Assembly (NCBI GenBank): GCA_945859605.1
Contig: OX243815.1
Location: 21,265,311 to 21,329,310, forward strand
DNA from: Lumbricus rubellus
Lineage: Eukaryota; Annelida; Clitellata; Crassiclitellata; Lumbricidae
Direction of reading: 5' to 3'
DNA length: 64,000 nt
Shown: positions 12,753 to 24,574 of the stretch, piece by piece
Numbering within the stretch: position 1 is the stretch's first letter
Layout: every line of letters starts with the position of its first letter
The notes under the pieces: model-generated
What the model saw: only the letters and a program-made list of their open reading frames with translations
Told to the model about the DNA's origin: nothing
The model's database searches: none
Program-made: the position numbers and the translations under genes

Positions 12753-13295
12753 ATCACTAGTCGGAGGATTTGTAACAGAACAAACAACACATTAATCCTC
12801 GCAGTGCTCCGCCGTATCTGTCCGATTCGCCATTATCGCCCAATTCATTTACAAATTGCTGCGAAAATGCCGCAGAGCGTTAACAGGTTAAACTACCAGA
12901 TAAAATCGAAGCAATTATTAACAATTAAACGTTATCTAAGTCTAAACTAAAGTCAAACTCATATAAAACAAACAAATTTGACAAAAATTACATCATTGAA
13001 TTGCACGTCGTCGACATAAACATGCAACCGAAGGATGTAACCAGGCTGTAACTATGTTCAGAAAAGACTACGCAAGGTATCGATTCGCCAAGGAAATAGT
13101 TCCAGATTAAAAAACAAATTACACATTTTGCTAATTGTAGGTTCATTGCAGGTTTTTATAGGCGTGAAACTGGAGCTTACTTAACAAATTGGACAAAAAT
13201 TCGCTTTGTCTCCAATTTCTTCTAGCTTTTGAAATTTTGGGTTTAATTCTGGCCTACTATATCTTGGCGCCTGTTAACTCTCGCGTTAGGGCGTT

Positions 13296-13983
13296 AGGGA
13301 TCGTCCATAAATGACGTTACGGAACTTGGGACGATTTTTGACCCCTCGTAACAGTCAGACACCCATCAAATGCGAGTTCACAGAGCTCTGCCCTCTGCTC
13401 CGACATAACAAGATATAGAAAATGGTATTTGAAATAGTACTTCAAACTAAACAGTAGAACGAAGAAAAAGAATATTATGGCGATAATTATGCATTCCAAG
13501 GCCGTAGCCAGGATTTTATTTCGGGGGGTGTTTCTTCGGAGAAGAATTTCTGACATCCCATTTTTTAGTCGTCGGAAACGGTTTTCTTACCATGTTTCGC
13601 TTAATTTCATGTTTTCCCATTATGTGCTAGTGAACGCATTCTATTATTTTTTACATTTTTCTTTTTGGGGGGTATTTTCATAATTTTATTTCATGGTTTT
13701 TACATCATGTGCTAGCAAATGCGTTATATTATTTTTTACATTTTCCATTTCCGGGGGTGTTCAAACACCCAAAACACTCCCCTAGCTACGGCCTTGATGC
13801 ATTCCAAAAATGAAAAAATACTGTTGCTACATTGTGGTTACAATATTATTATTGTTAAGTAAGTGAAACTTGTTTAGCTGAGTGAAATTTAAAATAAAGT
13901 TAGGCATTTTGAGGTTTTGATGTGATGTTACATTTTTAAATCACTTCCTCATCACAAACGGGTGACGTTTATGGATAATCCCT
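13296..13983. mobile_element. Candidate MITE, host of a nested hAT-like MITE
   Basis: AGGGATCGTCCATAAATGACG at the left is the inverse of CGTTTATGGATAATCCCT at the right, with several mismatches. A second element (13497-13796) sits inside. The target duplication could not be settled. Confidence 0.55.
13497..13796. mobile_element. 300-bp hAT-like MITE
   Basis: Ends CAAGGCCGTAGCCAGGAT and CTAGCTACGGCCTTG are inverted, and ATGCATTC flanks both (13489-13496, 13797-13804): a perfect 8-bp duplication. It contains GGGGGTGTTCAAACACCC near the right end. The element at 60140-60418 belongs to the same family. Confidence 0.88.
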
Positions 13984-15155
13984 TATGATCACCGGTTATT
14001 TTCTCAATAAAACGAACATCACCACCACATTGAATTTATAAATGCAATTATTTGCTCTGTAAGCTTATGTAATGTCAATCTCTTAAATTTCTCAGCTCTT
14101 GACAATGGCCATGTTAGAGAGATTAGTTTTACCACGGGCACTTTATTAAATCAATTCCGAAATAGCCTCAATGTGGCCAGGTCATGTTCTAGGGTCAAGT
14201 GGTGGAGAAAGTATGACGCCATAGTGGAAGTCATTGGTGGTGGTGGTGGTCATGACGTGGTGGGGCAGGAGTACAATAAAATTAGGATAGATTGAAGTCT
14301 AGTTGTAATAAAGTCTGCAGGAGCAAAAGCATTCTGAGGAGAGTTGAGATTGACAGATGAGAGGAGAGCAATTAACTGGTAGAGATCTTTTGGGAGTTCA
14401 TTGAAAAGGTGATGCAGTGAATATTAGTAAACGTTTGCAGAATTTCATCATGGAGACCAGATGCCACAATAAAGTTACAAGAAGCGAGTAGATCTGAGCA
14501 GTTAAAATCTACAGTGAATAGCTGGCAAATGTAGGAAGGTTGCCCCAAATCAATTATAATAGTAATCGACTTCTTGTCTTCCATACACTTCCATTCCATT
14601 ATATTCTCATGACTCACCAGGTTGAGACCCACAAATCTGAAGCATGGACTCACAGAGGTTTAATTAATTATTTAAAAAGACAACAACTTCAATAATCAGA
14701 AGTTCGTCAGTATAATTTCTACGCGCAGCATGAATGACCAAAACAGAGTATATTATGGTAAAGTTAAAGTAATGATTCAAATAACTGTAATATGGTAAAG
14801 TATTAACAAATAAAGTAGGCCTATTTGATTTGAGTACACTCTAGTTAGCCCGGCAGTCAACAACTTAAACTGATGTGAAGACTGGCTCACTCAATTTACT
14901 AATGGGCAGAAGTTATGATCACTGTGAAGTGAGAGACAGAAACACATCCCAGAATCACAGATACATCCAATTAGAGTTTTATGGGACTCTGTTATTTAAG
15001 TCCTCGTAGTCGTAAAATCCAAATGTTCCAAAGCAATGTTCCAGCCTCCGAAGCAACAGCCTAGTTAACAATGTCATGTTGTATCAGACGGATTCTTTCA
15101 TGTCCAGTCCAAGTCTGGTGGTTGCTGGAGAGACCAGAGAGAAGAAGAGCGGCCA

Positions 15156-15199
15156 TTAACCCTTTCCAGTTAATCGGGTCACCTGCAGGAAAGGGTTAA
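15156..15199. repeat. Perfect 12-bp inverted repeat with TTAA ends
   Basis: TTAACCCTTTCC and GGAAAGGGTTAA are separated by 20 bases. TTAACCCTTT is a piggyBac-like terminus and TTAA is the piggyBac target, so this could be a minimal relic. It could equally be a chance hairpin. Confidence 0.5.
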
Positions 15200-15647
15200 A
15201 GAGGGTTTCAAGAAGGACGAGAAGGTTGGTGGAAGGCAGAAGATCAGATGGACAAGGATTATGAATATTTGAACAAGTAAGATTTAAATTTGGAGTCGAA
15301 AGCCTGCAATGGGAACATGAGCAGCAGAGCCTAGGCATTTGACTATGAGTGCAAAATACAGTATACAAACCTCACATACCTCACATACCAGGCTGTGGCA
15401 GGCTGCCATGAGGCTCTTATGCTACAAGTTTTACAACACACCAAAGCTGCAATTCAAAAACGTTGTATAATTACTGAGACTAAGGCCAGAAGATACGGGT
15501 CAGGCAAGTTGAGACAACGAGGTTTAAAATCAATGCTCTTCTTGATCATTTGAAACACAATAAATTTATGTTGAAAACTTGAAGTTCAATTGTACAACCA
15601 AAAAATACATACAGAATATCAACAAATTTTAAGTCAAGGAAGTATAT

Positions 15648-15650
<3 letters not shown>

Positions 15651-15690
<40 letters not shown>
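15651..15690. repeat. (AT)n microsatellite
   Basis: Alternating TA run. Other AT tracts lie at 5480-5525, 18020-18035, 23646-23672 and 50215-50315. Confidence 0.9.
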
Positions 15691-15692
<2 letters not shown>

Positions 15693-16606
15693 TATCTAGT
15701 GGCGCAGAATGTATTCAAGCACTTTCAAAGTGAAATTATATCATATCATTTTGACCAGCAAACTACTACAAATAAACCAGCAAAACCACATTAAGCAACA
15801 AGAGAGTTCAGGTATACGATGGAATGATAATAAAAACAGGGATCAACCTGCTTAGGAAGACATCAGAAACACGCAAAAAACGAGATCCACAGTACATCTT
15901 CTAAATGCAAAACTTATTTTAAAACACATCAAGTAACTTCATTTGCACACTACTTAACAATGTAATTTAGTATATCCAGAAGCACAAGATCAATGGCAAG
16001 TCTATTTATCCTCAAAAACCTCATATTCATATAGTTATGACCACACTAAACATGTATTAGAATTTCAGATCATATAGCTGTACTCGAACAGTTTCCATGC
16101 AATTCGGTCTTTCAAGCCATGACATGGTAAGCTACTGATCTTCCCTTTTACCAGCACTTCCTTCAATCTGGAATTGCATTTACCTGTCTGTGGTAGTTCT
16201 CTGCATTTCGAAGGATGCAAAACAATAGATAAAATGGGTTGAGTGACCATATGCCTGGCTGTGTAGCTTACAGGTTCATCATAATATCTAGCATGTCTTT
16301 TATACATCAGCCGAAATTCTTAGACTACTCTTCAAGTCTTGTGTATAACAGCCGCTTATCACATTTGCCTTCTATAATTATAATACCACAGAGCAATGTA
16401 AGCACTTTAATGATTACACCATAGCAACAGCGAAATTGCAGAAGCAAGCCTGACAAAGGTACAATCCTAATTGATTAGAACTGCAATTGAGACCACAAAG
16501 TCTTAAATCAGCGCAAAACCTAAAACAGTCGAAGGAAAGTTAAGCTAAAAGAAAAACAATGGAACAACCGACATGAAATGCAGGATAAAATGCCCCAATC
16601 TACACA

Positions 16607-17337
16607 CATGGGCGCCCGCAGAAATTTTTTCAGGGGGGGGCAAAAAAATTTCGATGGTCACAGTTACCGTAAATGTTTTAGTAACAAGAGCTTGAAAAAT
16701 GCAAAGCTGGAAATTAAGAGTACGAGTATTTTTAATGAGGTTTCCTAATGCAAATATTTTTCAGTTTCATTTTGTGTATCGGCTTTAATATGAATAATTT
16801 CTTTAGTGCGAAGAAAAAAAATTAAAAGTAGATTTTAGGCCTAGATGTGGGTTCCTGAAGCGGCACTGTAATATTATAAGTCTATTGAATGAATGAATAA
16901 GTGAATAAAAAATAGGTGTAAGTTTTCAAGGTGCAAGTGTTCCTCTAGCTACTTCTATTGATAGCCTACTTAATTTTGTGCAGTTGTGAAAGGTTGCATG
17001 ACAGCGAGATTCCAATCAAGTATATATATTATATAGGCCATAATCGATAAAAAAATACTATTTGCAAGGACGCCTGCCGAAGGGTTAACAGCCAATGGTC
17101 ACTGTTCCAGCTTTTAACAAGATGTTGATTATGCAAGGCAGAAAATTAAGAGCATGTTTATATCTACAGAGATTTCTAAACATAGATTTTTGGCTTTCAC
17201 TGTGTGTATCATTCGTATCATTAGTGCTTTAATGCAAAGAAATTTGTTAAAAACCCAAAAGTGGTGGTTAAAAAAATAAATTTCCATTTTCCAGGGGGGG
17301 CAAGTGCCCCCCTTGCCCCTATGTGCGGGCGCCCATG
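16607..17337. mobile_element. 731-bp hAT-like MITE, CATGGGCGCC family copy 1
   Basis: The ends are CATGGGCGCCCGCAG and GTGCGGGCGCCCATG. TCTACACA flanks both (16599-16606, 17338-17345), a perfect 8-bp duplication. Inner ends carry opposed runs of G and C (CAGGGGGGGG at left, GCCCCCCTTGCCCC at right). The interior has no long frame. Confidence 0.92.
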
Positions 17338-17345
17338 TCTACACA

Positions 17346-18360
17346 CAACCTATCAACAATACAACCATTGTACATGATCGTTATTTTTAAATGAATGCCA
17401 GTTACATAATTGGTCCGTGATATATGTTCGGTAAACCTTTCTTCATAATATCAAACAAGAATAGAATCACCAATTTGCCAACAAAACAAAAATATATAAT
17501 CAGACACAAGAGAACCGTCATCCAAACAACTAATTGGCAAAACGTAAAGCACTTCTACCGATGCTTCACAACTGAACAGCAAATTCTAACGAGACGACAT
17601 TTTCGCATTTGATCATTGGACGGAATGTGAAAAGTACACAGATTCACATTTTGCACTCTGGAATGTATTCTCTCATAATTACACAGTTTCAAAGACCTTG
17701 TACAAGTAGCCAAATGAAAGTCATTTAGAAAAATAGATTTGTCAGTGGAAGTCATCAAATAGAGTACATCTTTCCAATCTTAAGAAAAATGGAAGCAAAA
17801 CTTGTACAGTTGGCATCACAATAAAAACCAATGCTAAGCTATCATCGCAATTTATGAATAAGAAACTGAGATTCCATCCATAGTCCACAGTCGTAATGCT
17901 GAGAGGGTTGTTCATGCAAAGAACTTGCTTCGTTTCACGTGTGCTGGCAAATGTTGTTACCACACAGCAGAACTATTTCTGTTTGCTGCAACAGAAAGAA
18001 AAGATCATAACCTGGATATATATATATATATTTGTATAATATGCAATCATGCACAAAATGCCATACATTGTTCTCAATAAAAACATCCTTTTTCAAAAGT
18101 AAACATCAACATTATTCCTAAACTACAAATTGCTAACGAAAGATGCAGAGTGCTGCAATGAACAGAGATATCTAGACAAAGCGAATAAGAAACACAAAAC
18201 AAGCACTCGAACATTCAATGGGTCATTCATTCATTCTGAGAATTTATATAGCACCTCTTCAAGAGACCTACTCAAAGGACGGTGGCCTATTTTAAGAATA
18301 AATACTGTGAAAAAATCTAGAGTTAGATCAGCATTGAAAAAATACACGCATAAGTGAAAT
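17346..18360. other. 3' flank of the WIP gene; no further gene seen
   Basis: The sequence lies downstream of the WIP stop codon on the minus strand and may include its 3' UTR. I saw no coding exon continuing the protein. Confidence 0.4.
18236..18285 (-). repeat. Fragment of shared 3' tail
   Basis: On the plus strand it reads GAGAATTTATATAGCACCTC then AAGAGACCTACTCA, the reverse of the tail at 41535-41585. It lies just beyond the WIP coding end. Confidence 0.6.
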
Positions 18361-21300
18361 CTAACCTGGATTCTTCGGATTTTTACTTGGGTACGCTCTA
18401 TGCGACCTTTTAAAAGTGTCAGGAGGTGGCAGATCTGTTTCTCGATGAAAACGAAACTGTCCTTCAAAATCTGTAAAGTTCAGATTAGAGAAATTCCACT
18501 CAAAATAAACATGACAATATATACAATTAATATTTCTTGCTCTTACATTAATCTTTGAATCTATCCAGAAAAAAAAGGAAATTAGAGCAACAATAAAGTT
18601 TGGCAAAATATGGCTCGGGTGTCTGAGTCTATTCTGAGCGGTTACCCAAATCTTGGTCACTCCGCCTTTTTATAGTATACAAAATGCCCAAAGAATTTAC
18701 ATGTAAGAAATAATATGCACAAATTCAACTGCACATTTATATAAAAATAAATGCAAAAAAGAAAAATTCATATATTCAGAAGATACAAATTGGCAAATGA
18801 TGAGTGCTCTAGAAGATTATACAAGATTGCTGTGCTGGACGATAAGAATATACGTCAGAACAGAAATAACTGAAAATAACGTAGGTGTGAACTTAATACT
18901 TTCATGAGCATTAATGAACCAGCAGGACAGGAGAGCACACTCTACCAATACACAGCTGTGACCATTTTAGTTAGTCCCAATTAATGAAACCATGCAATCT
19001 GGAAAAGGCAACATAAATTTGGGTAGTATAGGCTAAAATATATTTTACAATAAAACTTACAGAAAAAACAACTAAAACTCTACTTTTAAGATATGAATTT
19101 TGATAACGTTAAATATGCACTGAGTAATGAATGACCTGTATCATAAGGAATCGAAAATGCATGCGACAACGCAGGCTGCTCGGCCACACTTGATCGATTT
19201 GTCCGCGTTCGCGCCTGTGATCTCGATTCACTGCTCTCTTTTCCAGGACTGGGAGACGGTGACACTGCCTTAGGAGAATAATCTGTTGCATCGACAGAAT
19301 TTGACATAGAAGACCCATTTCTTTCCCTCTTCGGAAGAGGAGGCGGAGTGGCCGATGGACGCGGATACGCTCGCGCATTATTGTGCTTCGTGTGATTTAG
19401 AGTTTGGGAAACAAAGACAGTGCTCTGAGGACGTTTGGTCATTTTGTCTGCTTCAGCAACAGATGGTCTAGGAACTGGAAAAGCGAATGGAGACTCTGCC
19501 ATATTCAAGAATGATGCAGGAGCAGCCTCATCAAAAGTTGAAAAAGAAGGAGCACAAGAAATTGGACGGCTGTTTCTACCAAGGGTTTGACTGTCTCTGC
19601 TAAGGTTTTGCATGTGCAAAGGTTTCGCAGGAGGCGTTGGAGGTTTAACTGGCAGGACAGCAATCGGCTTAGAGTCAGGAATTCGCCTATCAGCCTCAGT
19701 GAAACTGCTGGTACTTGCTCTCTGAGACAATGATGGCTTAGGGCCTGGTAGAGCGGGCTTGTTTCCAGGTACGGGAGGCTTTTTCATAAGAGTACCGGTA
19801 GAGAGTCTTCGTAGAGATGCGTTAGAAACATGGTTTGTATTGCTATTGGTCAATGCTGGGTCTAAGGATTTCATTCGTGTAACTTCCTCCTGAGTGACGC
19901 TTCTTACAATCTGACTTTTCCTTTGCAGCCCATCTGGAGATTCAGAACTCTCTAAAACATTCAAATTCAACAATTAAATTAAAAAAATTCTGCATACATA
20001 GCAGCACAAAGAAATTTCTTGAATAATAAGAGTTGCTTATTATTGTCCATAATTATCTACTAAATGATTACTGGTGCTGAAAATCAAAACTGCTTCAAAC
20101 TATAATTAAATTGTGTCATTTCTTAATGAGAGATGAGAATATTATAAATAGATACATTTTATCGATTTTCCATTTGTGGATATTTTTCAATAATCAGTTG
20201 GATGTCGCATTTTATGAACTGCCACGTCTTCACCTATGATGTTGGAAAATCAATTATTTTGCTACTTTCGAAACTTTTGCAATAACGATTACAAAAACTA
20301 TTGATAAATATATTAAGTAATTACTTTCCTAAAAAATAATGCCAAGTATTTAAAAAGAAGATTTGAGGGAACCAATACCAGTTTTACTAATTTTAAATTA
20401 GAAGTGTATGATCTTTATAAAATTAATGATGATTTTCAGTATCATTTTCAAATACTCCATGGTAGTTGTCACCACCCTGCCTACAATAGTGGTATTGCAT
20501 CTCCTTTAGCTGTTTATTTACGCATTACGAAATGGTTAACTTTTAATAAAAGACAATCACAGCTTAAGTCTTATGACAAGAAAAACATGCTGTGACCACA
20601 TGACGCAAGTTCTGCAGTCTGGTTAGCTGAGACATGACATTAATTTAAAAGCACATGAACGCACACTTAGCCCTGATTGCGTTTAAAAGACACTTTGGAT
20701 AGTATGGGTTGAAAATGATAAAAATGTCTGAACAACGCTATGGACAAATAATCACACAAACTTTCTAAGCGAATTCTCAAAACAAGATTGCAAATATCTG
20801 TTCTTAGAAATAAGGAATCAGAAAAACAGCTTTAAAATGTTAATGTAGCACTCCACTGTGTTACATAAAAACTCACTTTTTAAATTTTCAAAACATGTGA
20901 ATGACATCATGCTGGAATGTCCCATATATCACTACACTCACCCAATTGGCTGCTGCTGCTGCTGGTAGTTGATCTCAATCGTGGTATGCCTCCAGCAAAT
21001 AAGTCACCGAGATTTGGCGGACCTCTGCTTGCCACTGTACCACTACTACTCCTACTAGTGCTGCTGCCACCATTTACAGCACCACTTCCATTGTTCTGTG
21101 ATGGTTTTCCATTGTTCTGTGATGGTTTTCCATTGTTCTGTGATGGTTTTCCAGTAGCTGCTACAATTCAAAGAAAACTAGCACAGTTGCATTCAGAAGT
21201 GAGGCTAAATTGCGATTCATAATAGAGTATATTTGTGACCATAAACAAGTTCCAGAAAAGTCCATTTCAGTTTTAAACAAAGATCATAAAAAGCAGTGCC

Positions 21301-22215
21301 TAGTTGCCTACAACTGTTGTAAAACAAGTTTTCAAATAAGTCTATAAAGTTTTCACAACATTCAGATGTAATGCCTTGCACTGTAAATGGCAAATTTCTG
21401 AGAATATAATATATACGTGTGTGAACTTATCCAAGGTAATTCAGTGGAGTTCAGTGAGCAAGCATTGAAGCGAAAACATTCTTCTGGGTGTGGTCTCAGT
21501 GAGTAATGCAAACAGAGCTCCCCTTGTCATCTGCTTGATTTTAAAACCAGAGTTATATGCTGACGTTCTCAAGTTTTTGCAAGGCAAGAGTATTTTGGTC
21601 ATGATTCCAATGAATGAATGAATGAATGAATGAATGAATGAATGAATGAATGAATCAATCAATCAATCAATCAATAACTCATCTATTTCCAACACAGGAT
21701 GACAGAGACACATATCATCGTGATTTAGACATATTAGGATTTAGACATACGAATGGGATTTAGACATACGATTGGAACAGAACCTCATCAGCCTCCACCA
21801 TCCACGCTATCGCTCCTTAAATTTTTTGGGGGCTGGGGGACAGGAATAATCGCTGTTTCAAACCATTAACCAAATTGTCTATTCAGGACCATCAAGCAAA
21901 ATAAATCATATAAAGCTTGTTCACGAGATAACAGCACAAAACAATTCAGTTCAAATTCTAGGAAAATTTTGAGTCATATCTAAAGAAATGAATTGAGTCA
22001 GAAAGGAAATGAGTGACAGACTTTAGCAAAATCTTACCAGTGACAAGTCCACTTCTGTCATTCATGAGATGCTTCGATGACTTCAGCTTCGTTCCCTTCT
22101 GAATATCCGACAGCAGAACGGATCGTTCTTGTCCAGCCTTCTTCGACTGTTTTGATGTAGGTGCCATAAGTGGCGGCCCAGGAGGGGGAGGTGGTGACGG
22201 AGGTGCCGAACTCAT
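18361..22215 (-). CDS. WASP-interacting protein (WIP/WIPF family)
   Basis: Four coding exons on the minus strand: 22215-22038, 21160-20942, 19951-19136 and 18470-18361. All three introns are phase 1, giving 440 residues (human WIP is about 500). The start holds a polyproline run (PPSPPPPPGPP, residues 6-16) and a WH2 actin-binding motif, RSVLLSDIQKGTKLK (about 31-45). Exon 2 has three perfect copies of GKPSQNN and the family segment NLGDLFAGGIPRLRST. Exon 3 is rich in Ser/Pro with SH3-ligand-like motifs (KPPVPGNKPALPG, TPPPLPKR). The last exon has FEGQFRFHRETDLPPP and SYPSK-like AYPSK, the WASP-binding region. WIP proteins stabilise WASP/N-WASP and actin filaments. The donor of exon 3 (GTCATT) is weak. 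The reading ends NPKNPG-TAG; CAG/GTTAGA there could instead be a donor to an unseen tail exon. Confidence 0.85.
21609..21676 (+). repeat. (AATG)n then (AATC)n microsatellite in WIP intron 1
   Basis: About eleven or twelve AATG units pass without a break into about five AATC units, so a single point change has itself been amplified. Confidence 0.95.
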
Positions 22216-22977
22216 TGTGGAATGTTCGCAATCACAAACTCAAAAAAGACAATTCATCTGCTAACCTAAAACCAAAAAATATTCATACTCCATGTAAATA
22301 GTCAAAATGCCATGAAATTTTAAAATAGAAAGTTTTGGATAATTAAGCTGTCAGTAATGTTTTTTGTTGTTGTTGAAACGATAAAATCAGTCATTTTTAA
22401 ATGACCCTCAGGATCAAGTCTAAACCTCTAAGCTTTTTTGATGAATGCCTTCAATTTTCAGATAACTTTCATTGAACACATATTCATATTCAGCAATAGC
22501 TAAATAACACGTTTTGGCATATTAATGCCTACATATTCGTGATTTACATACCTACACGTCTCTTACCAATTCATACTACTGAATATCCCTTTTTAACGCT
22601 GTATCTGACAAACGTTCTCAAACCAAATTTAGACCAGAATGTATCTACAGCCAGTAACATCCTGTACTATAGTCAAACAGAAAGCAAAGAAGCGAGATGC
22701 ATAAATGGATATGCAGATGTGGTCATGCAAATGCTGGTTGTAAACATGGCTGCTAAACAGAAAGTCAAACACAGAGAGCTACTCTTCTAACCTAAACAGC
22801 CAACTAACAGTTAATTTTCACAATACAAACATCAAGATAATTAGTTGGTCACTCTTCAGTTCAAATAAAGTACGAGATCCAGAGAAGACCTAATGTCACA
22901 CACTCAGCAAAAATAGACGTACTAGCGGACAGCCTGCTGTTGTCAATCATATTACAAACAAAGCACAAAAGGTTGAT
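22216..22977. other. 5' flank of WIP coding start; no gene seen
   Basis: A possible 5'-UTR acceptor (GTTAGCAG) lies near 22257 on the minus strand. No promoter was identified with confidence; the first non-coding exon may be farther right. Confidence 0.35.
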
Positions 22978-23278
22978 GACGATGATGATGGTTCTCTGCC
23001 CGAAGGCAGGTTCATTGGCTTTACATCCCTGGGGATCAGATGAGTGAGGTGGTTTCCCATTGCCTTCCCCACAGACAATGATTGGTAAGCAACTTACCCA
23101 AGGTCGCTTCGCAGGAGCTTGCGCCCCTGCATCCCACACGTGCTAGCCTGAGATATCTAAATCTCTGAATGTCAACTCCCAGTCCGGGCTTGAACCGTAG
23201 TCTGTTGCAACCAACAGATGTATGCCGCTCTCGCTTACCGGTGTAGCTAACTAGGCCAGTTGTAGCTAACTAGGCCAG
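22978..23278 (-). mobile_element. tRNA-derived SINE, second family, ATC tail
   Basis: On the minus strand it begins CTGGCCTAGTTAGCTACACC (A-box position), has GGTTCAAGCCCGG (B box), then a distinct spacer. Its body reads GGAAGGCAATGGGAAACCAC and GGGATGTAAAGCCAATGAAC, almost the same as the foldback SINE, and ends in a short ATC tract. The 17-base head GTAGCTAACTAGGCCAG is present twice in tandem at 23241-23276. Confidence 0.75.
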
Positions 23279-23641
23279 TATAACCTTATAAATTTTACTT
23301 CGAGTAACACAATTTTAAAAATAATCTAGCTCAAAACCGCTAAAAGAAAACAAAAATATACTTACTAAACTATTTTAAAAGGAAAAGTTTCAAATAATAA
23401 TGGACTAAATAAAATTAAATGACAGTCGATATTGATAAATAAAATTATGATTTAAATCAAACCTTACTTAAACCCCTCCCCAGAAAGCAGACCTCTGTTC
23501 TATTTGCAAACTTAGCCCTAAAATGTGCATATACCAAAAGTAAACTGTCTGTAGGCTCAGAAAATGGGCACCTAGCACTACATGAGCAAGACCATTCTTC
23601 CAGCATATTCACGTGAACAGTTAATTCACTTCTTTATTTTC

Positions 23642-23677
<36 letters not shown>

Positions 23678-23771
23678 ATTTTATATATATACAGGGTGGG
23701 CAAAAAACGAAGGTTTTTTGCCAATGTCTTGGCCAGAAGCACTGTATATAGCCATAGCTGCAGTCATAGCT
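23279..23771. other. No gene; AT tract and possible transposon end
   Basis: An AT tract lies at 23646-23672. ACAGGGTGGGCAAAAAACG near 23691 looks like a mariner-type terminus, but no inverted partner was found. Confidence 0.35.
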
Positions 23772-23779
23772 GTTCCGCC

Positions 23780-24566
23780 CAGTGATACCACTCCAAAATT
23801 TAAGAAAAGCCAAGTTGGGGCCTTTAAAAAAGCCAAGAAAAGCCAAGTTTGATTATTATGGACTATGTCACCTATTTTATTTCAACAGAAGCTAATTTAT
23901 CCGATAAATTGGGATTTTTATGAAATTATATATAATTAATCCTGAAATTAATGTAAACTATGTTAAATTGTTAATAATTGGTTCCGTTCGCGGTTTTTCT
24001 AACATACTAACAACATTTTAGAACAAAGTGCGCTAGTTTTGAGAAATAAACGTCATCTTCAATTTAGTTGTTGTTTTCTTGTCTTCAGAAATTTTTGTGT
24101 GCTTTTGTGTGATCTTGTGAGCCATTAAAACTGACTTGTTTGCATTTCTAAGATTAATGTCTATTGTTATTAATCTTATTATCTGTGATCAACTTATCAT
24201 TTATCTTTATCAGGTTATTTCCGATTTTGCGCGGAATCTCGCGAAATTGCACGAGACGTCACAAATAGGCCTAACTAGTAACTAATATGCAGAGAGCAAA
24301 CAGTTCAGAGAATATTAATAGGCTAAGTCGATAAATACTAGTCAATAGATGGAGCCATAGTTATCTTACTGCTAAGATTATTGTTATTTAGTGGATTATT
24401 GCTTAAATTGTTGTTATTTAGTGGATTATTGCTAAGATTATTGTTATTTAGTGGTCAGAAAAAAAGCCAAGTAAAAAAGCCAAGATCCTGTGAAAAAAAG
24501 CCAAGATCCCAAGATACGATTGAAAAAGCCAAGATCTTGGAAAAAAAGCCAAGGAGCGGTATCACT
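23780..24566. mobile_element. 787-bp hAT-like element rich in GCCAAG motifs
   Basis: The ends CAGTGATACCACTCC and GGAGCGGTATCACTG are inverted, and GTTCCGCC flanks both (23772-23779, 24567-24574), a perfect 8-bp duplication. AAAAGCCAAG-type motifs are repeated just inside both ends, in the same orientation on the plus strand (three near the left, six near the right). A TTGTTATTTAGTGGATTATTGC unit of about 33 bp is tandemly repeated at 24380-24455. Confidence 0.9.
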
Positions 24567-24574
24567 GGTTCCGC

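Larger units (their letters stand above)
9693..13257. mobile_element. Candidate 3.6-kb inverted-repeat element, degenerate
   Basis: The left end reads GTAGGCCAGAATTAAA followed by AAGCTAGAAGAAATTGGAGA. The right end contains the inverse (TCTCCAATTTCTTCTAGCTT, then TTTAATTCTGGCCTAC). AAAACCTGCA is also shared further in. TA flanks both ends, so a TA target duplication is possible. The interior holds a SINE, a LINE relic and a broken minus-strand protein. AGGCCTA-type strings are very common in this window, so the outermost match alone is weak; the inner 40 bp is the real evidence. Confidence 0.5.
13987..16598. other. 2.6 kb with no gene recognised
   Basis: Short frames on both strands show no recognisable domain. 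The stretch holds a (GGT)n run near 14233, a 44-bp TTAA hairpin at 15156-15199 and an AT dinucleotide tract at 15651-15690. Confidence 0.4.

Noticed and set aside
19109..19378. 89-codon minus-strand frame inside WIP exon 3
   Set aside because: It is an alternate frame of the WIP coding exon; the frame with SH3-ligand motifs and matching splice phases is the real one.
20942..21222. 101-codon plus-strand frame with LLLLV and FCDG repeats
   Set aside because: It is antisense to WIP exon 2 and explained by it.
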